A stretch of 64,000 nt of DNA from an uncultured Paracoccaceae bacterium. GTDB taxonomy: Bacteria; Pseudomonadota; Alphaproteobacteria; Rhodobacterales; Rhodobacteraceae. Shown in pieces: positions 44,373 to 52,804 of the stretch (the stretch's first letter is position 1; every line of letters begins with the position of its first letter). The DNA lies in NCBI GenBank assembly GCA_947492475.1, contig CANLNM010000008.1:96159-160158 (forward strand), given 5' to 3'. The notes beneath the pieces were generated by a model. The model was not told where the DNA came from. It made no database searches and saw nothing but the letters and a program-made list of their open reading frames with translations. Position numbers and translations under genes: made by a program.

Positions 44373-44725
44373 ATGGAAAATGATATTCAAACTGTGACGC
44401 TCTGGCGGCCGATAGGGCCAGAGGAGCTTGTGCTTATTGAGCAAACCGATATGCGAGTATTTCCGCCTCGTTTGCCCGAACAACCTATTTTTATCCCGTT
44501 TTGACCGAAGATTACGCCATCAAGATCGCTCGGGATTGGAATGTGAAGGCAAGCGGTTCAGGGTTTGTCACGCGCTTTGAAGTGCTAAAGTCTTATTTGG
44601 ACGCCTATGACGTTCAGGAAGCGGGTGGTCGAGCACATTTAGAGTATTGGATTCCCGCCGAAGAAATGGATGCATTCAACAACGCCATTGTGGGTCAGAT
44701 CATCATCACTCAGACGTTTCGCTGA
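44373..44725 (+). pseudogene. Frameshifted gene of the 'ADP-ribosylation/crystallin J1' type small protein family
   Basis: Two overlapping frames together encode one family-like protein of about 117 residues. Frame one runs from ATG 44373 (MENDIQTVTLWRPIGPEELV) to a stop at 44502; frame two continues the homology from TTG 44501 (TEDYAIKIARDWNVKASGSG through AHLEYWIPAEEMDAFN). In intact relatives as I remember them the junction reads PIFxPVLxEDYA, which needs one extra base after codon CCG 44496. So a single base is missing near 44496-44503, a true frameshift or a sequencing error. The family name comes from memory of database labels; its function is not known. Confidence 0.7.
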
Positions 44726-44759
44726 GTTGCAACAAAGGTTGCTCAGAGGACGTCAGCAC

Positions 44760-45311
44760 CTAAGAAAACAAATCGGAATAATTGCACGCCTCGGCCAGTT
44801 CCGGCACCAACGTTGGGTCCACCAGTTCGAACGCCACCCGGTACAGGGTAAACCCTTCAAACTCGGCCTCAAACACCCAAGTGCCGGTGACCACTTCGTA
44901 ATCGAAATCCAAACCGTAATAGCTGCCGCTGGGCGGGCCAGAACCCGCAAGGGATGTCTGGTATTGCTGATGGGTCAGGCCTGTATCCTTGAACGGCGGG
45001 TGGTAGGTGTGGATGGTGATCCCGTCTAAATCCGCATCCCCCATGATGCTGGCTTTGATCCCGAAATGGATGCCGGGCACGGCGGGCACAACGCGGCTGT
45101 TGGATATAAAATCGGGCGACCCTTCGATCACGTCGATATAGCCGATGGCGGTATCCGGTGCGACGCGGGTGCCCGTGGACGGCGTTTCACAGACAATCCC
45201 CGCCTCAAGAAATGCGATCTGTGGCGCGATGTAATCCTCGGCCACTTGGGCAAATGCGAAATGGGCGAAGGTGGCGATGAAACCTGCGGCAGGGACGGCA
45301 AAACGAAACAT
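44760..45311 (-). CDS. Secreted DUF3859 domain protein
   Basis: A 183-residue exported protein with a signal peptide (MFRFAVPAAGFIATFAHFAFAQ, cleavage after about residue 21). The mature part matches the DUF3859 pattern: GIVCETPSTGTRVAPDTAIGYI, NSRVVPAVPGIHFGIKASI, then a beta-rich region with ITIHTYHPPFKDTGLTHQQYQ. Three Cys occur, one near residue 40 and one near the C-terminus, possibly disulfide-bonded in the periplasm. It is monocistronic, 114 bases past the end of pckA on the same strand. Function unknown. Confidence 0.82.
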   Translation of the reverse strand: MFRFAVPAAGFIATFAHFAFAQVAEDYIAPQIAFLEAGIVCETPSTGTRVAPDTAIGYIDVIEGSPDFISNSRVVPAVPGIHFGIKASIMGDADLDGITIHTYHPPFKDTGLTHQQYQTSLAGSGPPSGSYYGLDFDYEVVTGTWVFEAEFEGFTLYRVAFELVDPTLVPELAEACNYSDLFS

Positions 45312-45375
45312 AATAGGGCCTAGATCATTGGAATGACCTCAGGATCAGAAACTTCGGGATCGAAGTCAATGTGCC

Positions 45376-45408
45376 ACAAAAAAGGCCGCCCAAATGGACG
45401 GCCTTTTG
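45376..45408 (-). terminator. Rho-independent terminator of pckA
   Basis: Read on the minus strand, a stem AAAAGGCCGTCC/GGGCGGCCTTTT with one G-T wobble and a four-base loop is followed by a run of T. It lies 18 bases past the pckA stop. Confidence 0.88.
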
Positions 45409-45425
45409 AGGATTTGTAAGCTGAC

Positions 45426-47021
45426 TTAGATCGCGGCTGCGCGCACATCTTCGTCGATAAAGGGCAGGTATTGTTCGAAATTGTCCGAGAACATTTCGAC
45501 GAGTTTCTGCGCCTGCGCATCATAGGCCGCCGCATCCCCCCAAGTCGCGCGAGGGTCCAGCAATTTGCTGTCTACGCCATCAACCGTGACGGGCACTTCG
45601 AAGCCAAAGTTCGGGTCCTTGCGGAACGTTGCCTCTGATAGGGACCCGTCCAGCGCGGCGGTCAATAGGGCACGTGTGGCCTTGATCGGCATGCGTGATC
45701 CTGTGCCATAGGCACCGCCGGTCCAGCCGGTGTTGACCAGCCAGCAGGTTGCGCCATGGGACGCAATTTTCTGACGCAGCAGGTTGCCGTAGGCTTCTGG
45801 GCGGCGGGGCATGAATGGCGCGCCGAAACAGGTCGAAAATGTTGGCTCTGGTTCGGTTACGCCGCGCTCTGTGCCTGCGACCTTGGAGGTAAAGCCAGAC
45901 AAGAAGTGATACATCGCTTGGGCCGGTGTCAGGCGCGCGATGGGGGGCAGAACACCAAAAGCATCGCAGGTCAGCATGATGATGTTTTTGGGGTGGCCAC
46001 CCAGTGCGGATTCCGACGCGTTGGAAATGTATTCCAGCGGGTAGGCGCAACGCATGTTGGCGGTCAGGCTGTCATCCTCAAAGTCCAGTTCCTTGGTCTC
46101 TGGGTCAAACACCATGTTTTCGATCACAGTGCCAAATTTGGACGTGGTCGCAAAGATTTCAGGCTCGGCTTCGGCGTTCAGATTGATGGTTTTGGCGTAG
46201 CAGCCACCCTCAAAGTTGAACGTGCCGCGATCGGACCAACCATGTTCGTCGTCACCGATCAACACGCGGCCAGGATCAGCGGATAATGTGGTTTTACCCG
46301 TGCCGGACAGACCAAAGAATACGGCCGTATCAACCGGGTTGCCAATGGCGTGGTTGGCCGAACAATGCATCGCCATCACGCCTTTGCCGGGCAGGATGTA
46401 GTTCAGCAATGTGAACACCGATTTCTTGTTTTCACCGGCATATTCCGTGCCACCGATCAGGATCATTTTGCGGTCAAAGTTGATCGCGATCACTGTGTCA
46501 GACTGGCAGCCATGTTTTTCCGGGTCCGCCTTAAAGGTCGGGCAGTTGATGATGGTGAAGTCGGGCGCAAAGCTCATCAGGTCTTCGCGGGCCGGACGGC
46601 GCAGCATGTGACGGATGAACAGGGAATGCCACGCAAGTTCAGTGACCATCCGCACGTCCAGTTGTAGCTGCGGGTCCGCGCCGCCCACCAGATCCTGAAC
46701 GAAATATTCACGACCCTTCATGTGCTCGGTCATGTCGTCATAAAGACGATCAAATGCATCGGGCTCCATGGCGGTGTTGTTTTCCCACCAGATGGTGCTT
46801 TCGGTGCTGGCGGAACGCACGACATGTTTGTCTTTGGGGGACCGACCGGTGAATTTCCCGGTGGTGACCAGCATGGCGCCGCCTTTGCCCAATGTCCCTT
46901 CGCCCCGTTTGATCGCCTCAGCGATCAGGTCAGGTTCAAGATAGTTGTAATAGACCTGACCTAGCCCGCTGATGCCTTGATCTTCGAGTTTCATGGTCGG
47001 ATTCACGCGTCCGTGGTCCAT
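45426..47021 (-). CDS. pckA: Phosphoenolpyruvate carboxykinase (ATP)
   Basis: Converts oxaloacetate to phosphoenolpyruvate in gluconeogenesis. The 531-residue protein has the PEPCK core: RSPKDKHVV, the kinase-specific P-loop [13 protein letters not shown], the metal-binding [23 protein letters not shown] and [16 protein letters not shown] lies eight bases before the ATG. It is divergent from chvI across a 313-base region that holds operator-like repeats at 47113-47156. In related bacteria ChvI and LacI-type regulators have been linked to pckA control. Confidence 0.97.
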   Translation of the reverse strand: MDHGRVNPTMKLEDQGISGLGQVYYNYLEPDLIAEAIKRGEGTLGKGGAMLVTTGKFTGRSPKDKHVVRSASTESTIWWENNTAMEPDAFDRLYDDMTEHMKGREYFVQDLVGGADPQLQLDVRMVTELAWHSLFIRHMLRRPAREDLMSFAPDFTIINCPTFKADPEKHGCQSDTVIAINFDRKMILIGGTEYAGENKKSVFTLLNYILPGKGVMAMHCSANHAIGNPVDTAVFFGLSGTGKTTLSADPGRVLIGDDEHGWSDRGTFNFEGGCYAKTINLNAEAEPEIFATTSKFGTVIENMVFDPETKELDFEDDSLTANMRCAYPLEYISNASESALGGHPKNIIMLTCDAFGVLPPIARLTPAQAMYHFLSGFTSKVAGTERGVTEPEPTFSTCFGAPFMPRRPEAYGNLLRQKIASHGATCWLVNTGWTGGAYGTGSRMPIKATRALLTAALDGSLSEATFRKDPNFGFEVPVTVDGVDSKLLDPRATWGDAAAYDAQAQKLVEMFSDNFEQYLPFIDEDVRAAAI

Positions 47022-47334
47022 AAGTCTTGCTCCTGATTATGGGGCGTTGGTGCCCAAGTAGGTCTTTCCCTTAACATGCTGAAATTGGAACTGAATAGGC
47101 CCGTCCGGGGCAGTTAGCGCAACCAAGTTCCGGTTAGCGCAAACGGTAGCGACAACGTTTGGTGGCAGCTTGGTTAATGGGCGGAATTTAGCCGTTCGTA
47201 AGGCTTTTAAGTCACAACATAGAGTCAGATTACGACGTGATTCGCACATTTGCTTGATTCGCTCGGTGTTTGCGGGGCATTAATGTTGAAAAAGCAGGCA
47301 AAAAATAGAACTTGAGAGCAGTAAGGGTAAACCC
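47022..47334. promoter_or_regulatory. Divergent control region between pckA and chvI
   Basis: 313 bases without a gene. It holds three related words on the plus strand: GTTAGCGCAAC (47113), GTTAGCGCAAAC (47133) and the weaker GGTAGCGACAAC (47145). The second is a near-perfect palindrome. They lie 92-135 bases upstream of the pckA start. No confident sigma-70 hexamers are visible. Confidence 0.55.
47113..47156. promoter_or_regulatory. Operator-like repeats, LacI-type
   Basis: Copies 1 and 2 share GTTAGCGCAA and start 20 bases apart, two helical turns, with copy 3 (GGTAGCGACAAC) 12 bases later. GTTAGCGCAAAC is a palindrome with one mismatch around a central CG, the typical shape of LacI-family operators such as those of the PckR/CceR group that control pckA in alphaproteobacteria. 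Confidence 0.5.
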
Positions 47335-48036
47335 ATGTCGAAAATTGCATTGGTGGACGATGACAGGAACATCCTGACATCTGTGTCCATGACGCTCGAA
47401 GCAGAAGGCTTTGAGGTCGAAACCTATAATGATGGTCAATCTGCGCTGGACGCTTTCAACAAGCGGATGCCGGATATGGCTGTTTTGGATATTAAAATGC
47501 CACGGATGGATGGCATGGATCTGCTACAGCGTTTGCGCCAAAAAACGTCGATGCCGGTGATTTTCCTGACATCCAAAGACGACGAAATTGACGAAGTTCT
47601 GGGCCTGCGTATGGGCGCCGATGACTACGTCAAAAAGCCATTTTCCCAACGTTTGCTGGTGGAACGCATCCGCGCATTGCTGCGCCGTCAGGATGCGATT
47701 TCTGGCGAAGTGGTTGCTGATACAGAAGAAAACAAAGTGATGAACCGCGGCGATCTGGTGATGGATCCCCTGCGCCATGCCGTGAAATGGAAAGGCCGTG
47801 ACGTGTCGCTGACTGTCACGGAATTTCTGTTGTTGCAGGCGCTTGCGCAGCGTCCGGGCTTTGTGAAATCCCGCGACCAGCTGATGGATGTGGCCTATGA
47901 CGATCAGGTCTATGTGGATGACCGCACCATCGACAGCCACATCAAACGGCTGCGCAAAAAAATGCGGATGGCGGATGGTGAATTCTCGGCGATCGAGACG
48001 CTTTATGGTATCGGCTACCGTTACAACGAAGAATAG
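47335..48036 (+). CDS. chvI: Response regulator ChvI
   Basis: OmpR-family DNA-binding regulator of 233 residues. The receiver has the phosphorylatable Asp52 ([11 protein letters not shown]), acidic residues DDD at 8-10 and the conserved Lys in DYVKKPFS. The C-terminal winged helix includes [24 protein letters not shown] and [17 protein letters not shown]. It pairs with the histidine kinase that follows after 15 bases. ChvI/ChvG control envelope, acid response and carbon metabolism in alphaproteobacteria; position beside pckA and the PTS-like genes fits that role. Confidence 0.95.
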   Translation: MSKIALVDDDRNILTSVSMTLEAEGFEVETYNDGQSALDAFNKRMPDMAVLDIKMPRMDGMDLLQRLRQKTSMPVIFLTSKDDEIDEVLGLRMGADDYVKKPFSQRLLVERIRALLRRQDAISGEVVADTEENKVMNRGDLVMDPLRHAVKWKGRDVSLTVTEFLLLQALAQRPGFVKSRDQLMDVAYDDQVYVDDRTIDSHIKRLRKKMRMADGEFSAIETLYGIGYRYNEE

Positions 48037-48051
48037 GCGATAATACCGGCG

Positions 48052-49788
48052 ATGACATCTGCGCCCGAAATTGACATTCGTGACCTAAACTCTGTCCGCC
48101 GCGCGGCGGCAGAGGCTGATGTCGTTTTGGGCGACGATTGGGTTGTTCCGACCAATTCCGATGACCGCGAATATCGCCAGATCCGCCGCAAACGTGGGTG
48201 GCTGACCCTAAAACGGTCGCCTTTGGCGCGCAAAATCATCACGTTTAATCTGTTGGCGTTGATCCTTTTGGTTGCGGGGGTGCTGTATCTGAACCCGTCT
48301 CGTGGCAGTTTGGTGTCGCAGCGCGCAGCGTCATTGGTGGCCGAAACTGAACTGATTGCTGACGCGTTTGAGGCGCAATTGCCGGCCGGTGCGCCGGTCA
48401 ATTTGGTGTCCGGCGACGGGGTCGATGCGGTTTTAACCCTCGAAGGTCTTGACCTGCGGGGTGGCATTGAGGTGTTCGTATTTGACCCCAGCCTGACATT
48501 GGTCGCATCGAAATCCGCTGCAGAGGACGTGCCGGTTGCCGGGCTGGAAATCGAAGAGGAACGGGTTCCGGTTGTCTCCAACTTTTTGGCGGCAATCTGG
48601 TTGGGTATCGAGAGCATTTTTCCCGGTGGGGAAGAGGTTGACCAGACCTTTCATGTCCTTGAATCTATTGATGATCTGTTAGAGCCAAGCCTGACAGGTG
48701 ACACTATTGCAAAAACCATTCTGACCCCGCTAGGGGAAACAGTGTTTACGGTCGCAAGCCCGATTTTGCATGAAGGAACGCCGGTTGGCACCATCGCATT
48801 GGTAAGCCCAGCCGGCGAAATCGACGCGTTGGTACGGCAACAGCGCGAATTGGTTTTGCAGATGTTCATTCTGGGTGCGATTGTGTCCATTGGTCTGGGG
48901 CTGATGTTGGCATCGACCATTGCCAATCCTCTCTCCGATTTGGCCGATGCCGCAGAGCTGGGACGGGATCGAAATGCCCGCAAAATGGCCCCAACACGCA
49001 TTCGAATTCCTGATCTGACGGGGCGTCCCGATGAAATTGGCCGCCTGTCCGGCGCGTTGCGCGGGATGGTTGCGGCGCTCTACGACCGCATTGAGGGCAA
49101 CGAACAATTTGCCGCGGATGTGGCGCATGAAATCAAGAACCCGCTGGCGTCCTTGCAATCGGCCGTTGGCACGATGCGGGTGGCCAAACGGGACGATCAA
49201 CGCAATCAATTGCTGGATGTGATTGATCACGATGTGCGCCGTTTGGATCGATTGGTCAGCGATATTTCCAACGCCTCGCGGTTGGATTCCGAACTGGTAC
49301 GCGAAGAAGAGCAAGCCTTTGATCTGTTGGTTGTTTTGAAAAACATCAACCAGTTTTTGGGCGAACAAGCCAAGGCCAACGGGGTTGAGTTTATTTCCGA
49401 CCTGCCAGACGGCCCGATAGAAGTGCATGGGCTGGAAGGCCGATTGGCACAGGTGTTTGTCAACCTGATCACCAATGCGATTTCGTTTTGTGAAGACGGG
49501 GATGCGATCCGGGTTTGGGCGCGACGCCGCGAAAATCGGGTTTTGATCGTCGTCGAAGATACTGGCCCCGGTATTCCGGACGGCGCGTTGACCAAGGTGT
49601 TCACGCGGTTCTATTCAGAACGCCCCGAACAGCAATTTGGCAACAATTCCGGGCTTGGGCTTGCGATTTCTAAACAAATTGTAGAGGCGCATGGCGGCGT
49701 GATCTGGGCCGAAAACATCCGCCCCACCGAAGCCGATATCACCTCTGACCCCCTGGGAGCACGCTTTGTCGTTGGTCTGCCCATCTGA
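48052..49788 (+). CDS. chvG: Sensor histidine kinase ChvG
   Basis: Membrane sensor kinase, 578 residues, cognate to ChvI. A basic N-terminal cytoplasmic part precedes a first membrane helix at about residues 62-80, a periplasmic sensor domain to about 262, and a second helix at about 263-290, followed by a HAMP linker. The H-box is DVAHEIKNPLASL with the phosphoacceptor His359; the ATPase domain has the N-box NLITNAI, and G-boxes VEDTGPGIPDGAL and NNSGLGLAIS. The last 23 bases overlap the hprK gene. Its ligand in other species is the periplasmic inhibitor ExoR, not seen here. Confidence 0.95.
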   Translation: MTSAPEIDIRDLNSVRRAAAEADVVLGDDWVVPTNSDDREYRQIRRKRGWLTLKRSPLARKIITFNLLALILLVAGVLYLNPSRGSLVSQRAASLVAETELIADAFEAQLPAGAPVNLVSGDGVDAVLTLEGLDLRGGIEVFVFDPSLTLVASKSAAEDVPVAGLEIEEERVPVVSNFLAAIWLGIESIFPGGEEVDQTFHVLESIDDLLEPSLTGDTIAKTILTPLGETVFTVASPILHEGTPVGTIALVSPAGEIDALVRQQRELVLQMFILGAIVSIGLGLMLASTIANPLSDLADAAELGRDRNARKMAPTRIRIPDLTGRPDEIGRLSGALRGMVAALYDRIEGNEQFAADVAHEIKNPLASLQSAVGTMRVAKRDDQRNQLLDVIDHDVRRLDRLVSDISNASRLDSELVREEEQAFDLLVVLKNINQFLGEQAKANGVEFISDLPDGPIEVHGLEGRLAQVFVNLITNAISFCEDGDAIRVWARRRENRVLIVVEDTGPGIPDGALTKVFTRFYSERPEQQFGNNSGLGLAISKQIVEAHGGVIWAENIRPTEADITSDPLGARFVVGLPI

Positions 49789-50206
49789 TCACACGATATG
49801 TGTGCATGCATCCGCGATCGCGTTCCAAGAGCGCGCAGTGCTGATAATGGGGGGATCTGGAACCGGGAAATCAACATTGGCGTTGCAGTTGATGGCGTTG
49901 AATTGCGCGCTGATTGCGGATGACAAAACCATTCTCAACCGTTTGGATGACCGCATCATCGCCTCGGTTCCATCGCAACTGTCCGGCAAAATAGAAGCAC
50001 GACATGTCGGCATTTTGAACGCCAATCCAGCAGACCCTACCGCGCTCGCGCTTTGTGTTGATTTGGACCATGTTGAACCCGACCGCCTGCCACCTCATCG
50101 GAATGTGACATTCCTTGATGTGCAATTGCCCTTGATTTGGGGCAAGGGAAGGGATCATCTGGCCTATATGATCCTGCAATATTTGAAACGGGGACGTTCC
50201 GCCTGA
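49766..50206 (+). CDS. hprK: Truncated HPr kinase/phosphorylase, TTG start
   Basis: Kinase that phosphorylates a serine of HPr. At 146 residues it has only the catalytic C-terminal domain, as is normal for alphaproteobacterial HprK, which lacks the N-terminal domain of Firmicutes enzymes. The P-loop is GGSGTGKST (29-37), followed by LIADDKTIL and the HprK-type motif IEARHVGILN. TTG 49766 is supported by GGGAG six bases upstream and lies inside the end of chvG. Its stop overlaps rapZ. Substrate HPr is encoded three genes on. Confidence 0.92.
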   Translation: MSLVCPSDHTICVHASAIAFQERAVLIMGGSGTGKSTLALQLMALNCALIADDKTILNRLDDRIIASVPSQLSGKIEARHVGILNANPADPTALALCVDLDHVEPDRLPPHRNVTFLDVQLPLIWGKGRDHLAYMILQYLKRGRSA

Positions 50207-51162
50207 TGCCTGCTTTGACGCCTTCTGACCAAACAAAAGAGACATCCGAAACGGATATCGACGATGCCTCACAGCATGTTTTGTTTGTCACAGGTCCTTC
50301 GGGGGCAGGGCGGTCCACAGCGATCAAAACACTAGAGGATCTGGGTTATGAAGTGATCGACAATTTGCCGATCAGCCTTCTGCCGCATCTGCTGGACGCG
50401 CCACCAATTGGCCGTCCATTGGCGTTGGGGCTGGACGTGCGAAACCGGGATTTCCAAACGGATACAGTGATTTCGTTGATTGATCGTCTGTCAGCGGGAT
50501 CGGGCGTGGATGCGCAGGTGTTATATCTGGATTGTTCGGTCGAGGTTCTGGTGCGGCGGTATTCAGAAACCCGCCGCCGCCATCCATTGGCCCCTGCCGA
50601 TCCGCCATTGTCCGGGATCACCAAGGAAATCGAATTATTGGTTCCCATTCGGGCGCGTGCGGATTTCTTGATCGATACATCCAACCTGTCGCCCCATGAT
50701 CTAAAGGCCGATATCGAAGCTTGGTTTGCACCTGACGGCGCGCAGGGGTTCGGTGTGTCGGTGCAGTCGTTTTCATATAAACGGGGATTGCCGCGCGGGA
50801 TCGACATTGTTTTGGATTGCCGGTTTTTGCGCAATCCCTACTGGGACCCCTCATTGCGGCAAATGGACGGGCGCAGCAAAGACGTGGATGCCTATGTCGC
50901 CGCGGATGAGCGATTCGATGAATTCTACCAGCGCGTGTTTGAGCTGGTTTCATTTCTACTGCCATCCTACAAGGCTGAGGGCAAATCACACCTGTCTATC
51001 GGTTTTGGGTGTACCGGAGGGCAACACAGATCGGTTGCAGTGACGGAAAGAATGGCCAAATCCCTTGCGCGTACTGATTGGCGGGTGTCTATACGGCATC
51101 GGGAATTGGAACGGCGCGCCGATGTTTTGGCGCCTGCAAAATCGGGGAAAACCGGTCAATGA
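50206..51162 (+). CDS. rapZ: RNase adapter protein RapZ
   Basis: Nucleotide-binding regulator that in E. coli delivers small RNAs to RNase E and controls glucosamine-6-phosphate; in other alphaproteobacteria it sits in the same PTS-Ntr locus. The N-terminal P-loop reads GPSGAGRST (30-38) with Arg in place of the usual Lys. The middle includes DCSVEVLVRRYSETRRRHPL and IDTSNLSPHDL; the C-terminal domain has GFGCTGGQHRSVAVTERMA, typical of the family. ATG 50206 overlaps the hprK stop by one base. Length of 318 residues is slightly above the E. coli protein. Confidence 0.94.
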   Translation: MPALTPSDQTKETSETDIDDASQHVLFVTGPSGAGRSTAIKTLEDLGYEVIDNLPISLLPHLLDAPPIGRPLALGLDVRNRDFQTDTVISLIDRLSAGSGVDAQVLYLDCSVEVLVRRYSETRRRHPLAPADPPLSGITKEIELLVPIRARADFLIDTSNLSPHDLKADIEAWFAPDGAQGFGVSVQSFSYKRGLPRGIDIVLDCRFLRNPYWDPSLRQMDGRSKDVDAYVAADERFDEFYQRVFELVSFLLPSYKAEGKSHLSIGFGCTGGQHRSVAVTERMAKSLARTDWRVSIRHRELERRADVLAPAKSGKTGQ

Positions 51163-51563
51163 TCGGCATTGTCATAGTGGCCCATGGGGGTCTTGCTACG
51201 GAATATCTGAATGCCGTCGAACATGTTGTCGGCCGGCAAAAAGGTGTGCGTGCAATTCCGATCCAGGCCGAAGAAGACCGAGGCGCAAAGCAAATCGAAA
51301 TTTGTGACGCGGCCGATGCGGTTGATAGCGGCCAGGGCGTGGTGATCGTCACGGATATGTTTGGTGGATCGCCGTCAAATTTGTCTTTGTTGGCCTGTAA
51401 TTGCGACAATCGGCGCATTTTATATGGCGCAAATTTACCTATGTTGGTCAAATTGGCAAAAAGTCGTAAAAAGACAGTACCAGAAGCTGTGAACGCAGCA
51501 CTGGAAGCCGGGCGAAAATATATCAATGCTCATATGATGACAGGGGGCGATGCGGGTTCATGA
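51159..51563 (+). CDS. PTS mannose/fructose-type EIIA component (PTS-Ntr branch)
   Basis: Phosphocarrier of 134 residues in the EIIA-Man fold. The phosphorylatable His9 lies in VIVAHGGLATEYL, and VIVTDMFGGSPSNLSLLA is the family-typical active-site segment. No EIIB or EIIC sugar permease follows, so it is probably a regulatory protein that receives phosphate from the HPr encoded next. The ATG overlaps the rapZ stop by four bases. In this group, EIIA-Man-type proteins accompany HprK and RapZ in the same order. Confidence 0.93.
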   Translation: MIGIVIVAHGGLATEYLNAVEHVVGRQKGVRAIPIQAEEDRGAKQIEICDAADAVDSGQGVVIVTDMFGGSPSNLSLLACNCDNRRILYGANLPMLVKLAKSRKKTVPEAVNAALEAGRKYINAHMMTGGDAGS

Positions 51564-51838
51564 CACAGGCAGTTATGCGTAAATTGGAAATCGTGAACAT
51601 CAAAGGTTTGCATGCGCGCGCCTCGGCCAAATTGGTCGAAGTGGTCGAACAGCATGACGCGAACGCCACTGTTTTTAAGGACGGGATGGATGCGTCGGGC
51701 GATTCGATCATGGGGCTTTTGATGTTGGCAGCGTCAATCGGAACCTTTATTGAGGTTGAAACCAGTGGGCCTGAGGCGGAAAAGCTTGCAGGTGCAATCG
51801 AAGCGCTGGTTGCCGATAAATTCGGCGAAGGTAACTGA
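51560..51838 (+). CDS. ptsH: HPr family phosphocarrier protein
   Basis: Small phosphocarrier of 92 residues. The catalytic His18 is in GLHARASAKLVE, and the HprK target Ser is probably Ser49 in GDSIMGLLMLAA. The last residues are AIEALVADKFGEG. It completes the set hprK-rapZ-EIIA-HPr with overlapping starts and stops. Enzyme I, which would phosphorylate it, is not in the window. The absence of sugar permeases suggests a regulatory, not transport, role. Confidence 0.93.
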   Translation: MTQAVMRKLEIVNIKGLHARASAKLVEVVEQHDANATVFKDGMDASGDSIMGLLMLAASIGTFIEVETSGPEAEKLAGAIEALVADKFGEGN

Positions 51839-51893
51839 GGCCCAAAGGCCCAAATCCAAGAATGATGAGTCAGGGACGGGCCGTTTGACAGAT

Positions 51894-52781
51894 ATGACAA
51901 GCCGTAATGCGACCACACCGAAAGGCAAAGATGCACCCCGCATCTATGATCGGCGGGCGCTCACGTATTCTGACACCTTTGACAATCCGGCCAAACGGCT
52001 GTTGATCAAAGCAATCGAATGGGCCACCGGTAAAATTCAGGTCATTCGGCGCATCCGTGCCTTTGAGAAAAGCGGCGTTCCCGCAGGCCAAGAATTCTGG
52101 CCAGCGACGATGCGGATCATGGGGATCGACATTCAAACGCCCCAATCGCAATTGGATCGCATTCCCGCCGAAGGTCCGGTCATTTTGGTGTCAAACCACC
52201 CACATGGGATGATCGACGGCATGGTTTTGGCAGATGTCATTGGCCGTCGGCGCAATGATTACCGGATTTTGACCCGCGCCATGCTGACAGGCATTGATGA
52301 AAGCGCGGCCAGTTACATGATCCCGGTGCCATTCCCCCATGAGGATGACGCGCAGCGCAAGATGATCGAAATGCGCGCTAAGGCGATGGATCATCTGGAT
52401 AAAAACGGCATGATCGCCTTGTTCCCGTCTGGGGTCGTCGCACAGGCGAAATCCATGTTCGGCCCCGCAGAAGAGGCCGAGTGGAACGTTTTCACTGCGA
52501 AAATGATCCGCAGATCCGGGGCGACTGTTGTGCCTTGCTTCTTTCAGGGATCAAACTCGCGGGCCTATCAAATGGCGGCGAATATTTCGCCATCATTGCG
52601 TCAGGGCCTGCTGATCCATGAGGTTGTGCACGCCTTTGACAAACCTCAGGCACCCATTATTGGCAAACCGATCACACCGGAATTGGCCAATGAACTGGGC
52701 AAAGATCCACGTGGATTTATGACCTATCTGCGCGAACATACGCTGGCCTTGGGTAAGAACCCGGATATTGATCCAGCCTGA
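51894..52781 (+). CDS. PlsC-like lysophospholipid acyltransferase
   Basis: Acyltransferase of 295 residues that probably acylates glycerophosphates or lysolipids. The active-site motif is a variant of HxxxxD: NHPHGMIDG (residues 101-109), and the second block is FPSGVVAQAKSMFGP. A proline-rich basic N-terminal segment and LIHEVVHAFDKPQAPIIG complete the picture. The start is uncertain: TTG 51885 has AGGGA eight bases upstream, while ATG 51894 lacks a site. It follows HPr by about 50 bases and may be cotranscribed. Confidence 0.85.
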   Translation: MTSRNATTPKGKDAPRIYDRRALTYSDTFDNPAKRLLIKAIEWATGKIQVIRRIRAFEKSGVPAGQEFWPATMRIMGIDIQTPQSQLDRIPAEGPVILVSNHPHGMIDGMVLADVIGRRRNDYRILTRAMLTGIDESAASYMIPVPFPHEDDAQRKMIEMRAKAMDHLDKNGMIALFPSGVVAQAKSMFGPAEEAEWNVFTAKMIRRSGATVVPCFFQGSNSRAYQMAANISPSLRQGLLIHEVVHAFDKPQAPIIGKPITPELANELGKDPRGFMTYLREHTLALGKNPDIDPA

Positions 52782-52804
52782 TTGGGGCTGAAACTGGATG
52801 TGCC

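Noticed and set aside
44499..44505. Programmed -1 frameshift at TTTT before the stop in the 44.4-kb gene.
   Set aside because: The site is not a canonical X XXY YYZ heptamer, since the slipped codon would be GTT under a Phe tRNA; a lost base is simpler. Kept only as a remote alternative.
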